Shown here piece by piece: positions 6,386 through 7,256 of a stretch of DNA of 7,256 bases. The DNA is from Gammaproteobacteria bacterium (lineage in GTDB: Bacteria > Pseudomonadota > Gammaproteobacteria > Pseudomonadales > GM7GCV1): positions 1-7,256 of the forward strand of contig JAURLY010000065.1 of NCBI GenBank assembly GCA_030830945.1, written 5' to 3'. The number at the start of each line of letters is the position of its first letter. The stretch's first letter is position 1. A model generated the notes under the pieces. That model made no database searches and had not been told where the DNA came from. It saw only the letters and a list, made by a program, of their open reading frames with translations. The translations under genes were made by a program, and so were the position numbers.

Positions 6386-7256
6386 TTATTTCACAGAAGA
6401 GCCGGAAATAAACTCTGGGTAGGCTTCCATACCACATTCGCTGAGGTCGACACCTTCGTACTCTTCTTCTTCAGAAACACGGATACCCATGGTTACTTTC
6501 AGAATCATCCATACGATCAAGCTGGTGACAAACACCCAGACAAAGATAGTAAGCAGACCAACAATTTGGCCGCCGAAACTGGCATCGCCAAAGATTGCTA
6601 CAGCCAGAACACCGAAGATACCTACTGTACCATGCACAGAAATGGCACCGACAGGATCATCGATTTTCGCTTTATCCAAGCCAACAATACTGAATACAAC
6701 CAGCACACCACCGATAGCACCGATAATGGTAGACATCAGGGCAGACTGTGAAGCAGGATCAGCTGTGATAGCAACCAGACCAGCCAGGGCACCGTTAAGG
6801 GCCATAGTGAGGTCAGCTTTACCAAACATGATACGACCAACGATCAGTGCAGCAATCAAACCACCAGAAGCCGCAGCATTGGTGTTCATGAATACATTTG
6901 CTACTTCGTTAGCAACAGCAATGTCAGAAAGCTTCAGGGTAGAACCGCCGTTGAAGCCGAACCAGCCAAGCCACAGGATGAACATACCGAGGGTTGCTAA
7001 TGGCAGGTTGGCGCCTGGGATTGCGTTAGCAGATCCGTCAGCTGTGTATTTGCCTTTACGAGGCCCAAGAAGAATAACGCCTGCAAGAGCAGCGGCAGCA
7101 CCAGCCAAGTGAACAATACCTGAACCAGCGTAATCGCTGTAATCAAGTGCGTAAATGCCAAATACAGAGTCGCCATTCCAGGTCCAGCTACCTTCCATTG
7201 GGTAGATGAAGCCAGTCATAACTACAGCAAAGACCAAAAAGGCCCAAAGCTTCATA
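6386..7256 (-). CDS. amt: Ammonium transporter Amt, partial (N-terminal part beyond the window)
   Basis: Amt/Mep/Rh channels conduct ammonium across the inner membrane as trimers. The 289 codons seen are the C-terminal part of a family usually 400-450 residues long. The ATG at 7255 lies inside the fold (MKLWAFLVFAVVMTGFIYPMEGSW resembles a middle membrane helix), so the true start is past the right edge. The family signature DYAGSGIVHLAGAAAALAG spans fragment residues 41-59. The pore twin histidines are H49 and H208 (SVHGTVGIFG). ILWLGWFGFNGGS at 93-105 and AALIVGRIMFG at 135-145 are further family segments. The cytoplasmic tail from about 258 (EEEEYEGVDLSECGMEAYPEF) is the region that contacts PII in AmtB, consistent with glnK next to it. 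Several further membrane helices are visible. The order amt then glnK, with a terminator between, differs from the usual glnK-amtB operon. Confidence 0.93.
   Translation of the reverse strand, partial: MKLWAFLVFAVVMTGFIYPMEGSWTWNGDSVFGIYALDYSDYAGSGIVHLAGAAAALAGVILLGPRKGKYTADGSANAIPGANLPLATLGMFILWLGWFGFNGGSTLKLSDIAVANEVANVFMNTNAAASGGLIAALIVGRIMFGKADLTMALNGALAGLVAITADPASQSALMSTIIGAIGGVLVVFSIVGLDKAKIDDPVGAISVHGTVGIFGVLAVAIFGDASFGGQIVGLLTIFVWVFVTSLIVWMILKVTMGIRVSEEEEYEGVDLSECGMEAYPEFISGSSVK

Noticed and set aside
6489..7112. 207-residue open frame on the + strand
   Set aside because: It lies entirely antisense to amt, with Pro/Thr/Ala-rich composition typical of a shadow of a membrane-protein gene.

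Overview
The window reads as ordinary chromosome of a gammaproteobacterium, probably a marine or Cellvibrio/Pseudomonas-type lineage. The reasons are an EpmB-type EF-P modification enzyme, a FimX-like c-di-GMP receptor beside serB, and an AhpA/YtjB-like membrane protein divergent from serB. The serB/ytjB divergence is known from E. coli, and the fimX-serB neighbourhood from Pseudomonas aeruginosa. The species assignment is inference. I see no phage, transposase, CRISPR, tRNA or rRNA.

Layout from left to right. epmB (+, 23-1042) encodes the radical-SAM lysine 2,3-aminomutase homologue that serves EF-P. A 166-base gap follows, holding a good sigma70-type promoter and an AT-rich dyad. Next is a FimX-like REC-PAS-GGDEF-EAL protein (+, 1209-3254) in which every domain has lost catalytic residues. 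It converges on serB (-, 3408-4616). The 153 bases between them are filled by a nested, near-symmetric palindromic element. serB then diverges from a two-membrane-segment AhpA/YtjB-like protein (+, best start TTG at 4748, ending 5863). This protein carries a cytoplasmic C-terminal domain that resembles a degenerate nucleotide cyclase. A strong bidirectional terminator (5888-5920) separates it from glnK (-, 5932-6270). Upstream of glnK on the same strand is the 3' two-thirds of an Amt ammonium transporter gene (-, 6386 to the right edge), with another strong terminator hairpin between them.

Functionally these are separate modules: translation-factor modification (epmB), c-di-GMP-linked surface motility or pilus control (fimX-like), serine biosynthesis (serB), an envelope protein of unclear role, and ammonium uptake with its PII regulator (amt, glnK). 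The points most worth following up are the altered ligand-binding motif of the FimX-like protein, the cyclase-like domain of the AhpA/YtjB protein, the dyad element at the fimX/serB junction, and the amt-terminator-glnK order, which is the reverse of the usual glnK-amtB.
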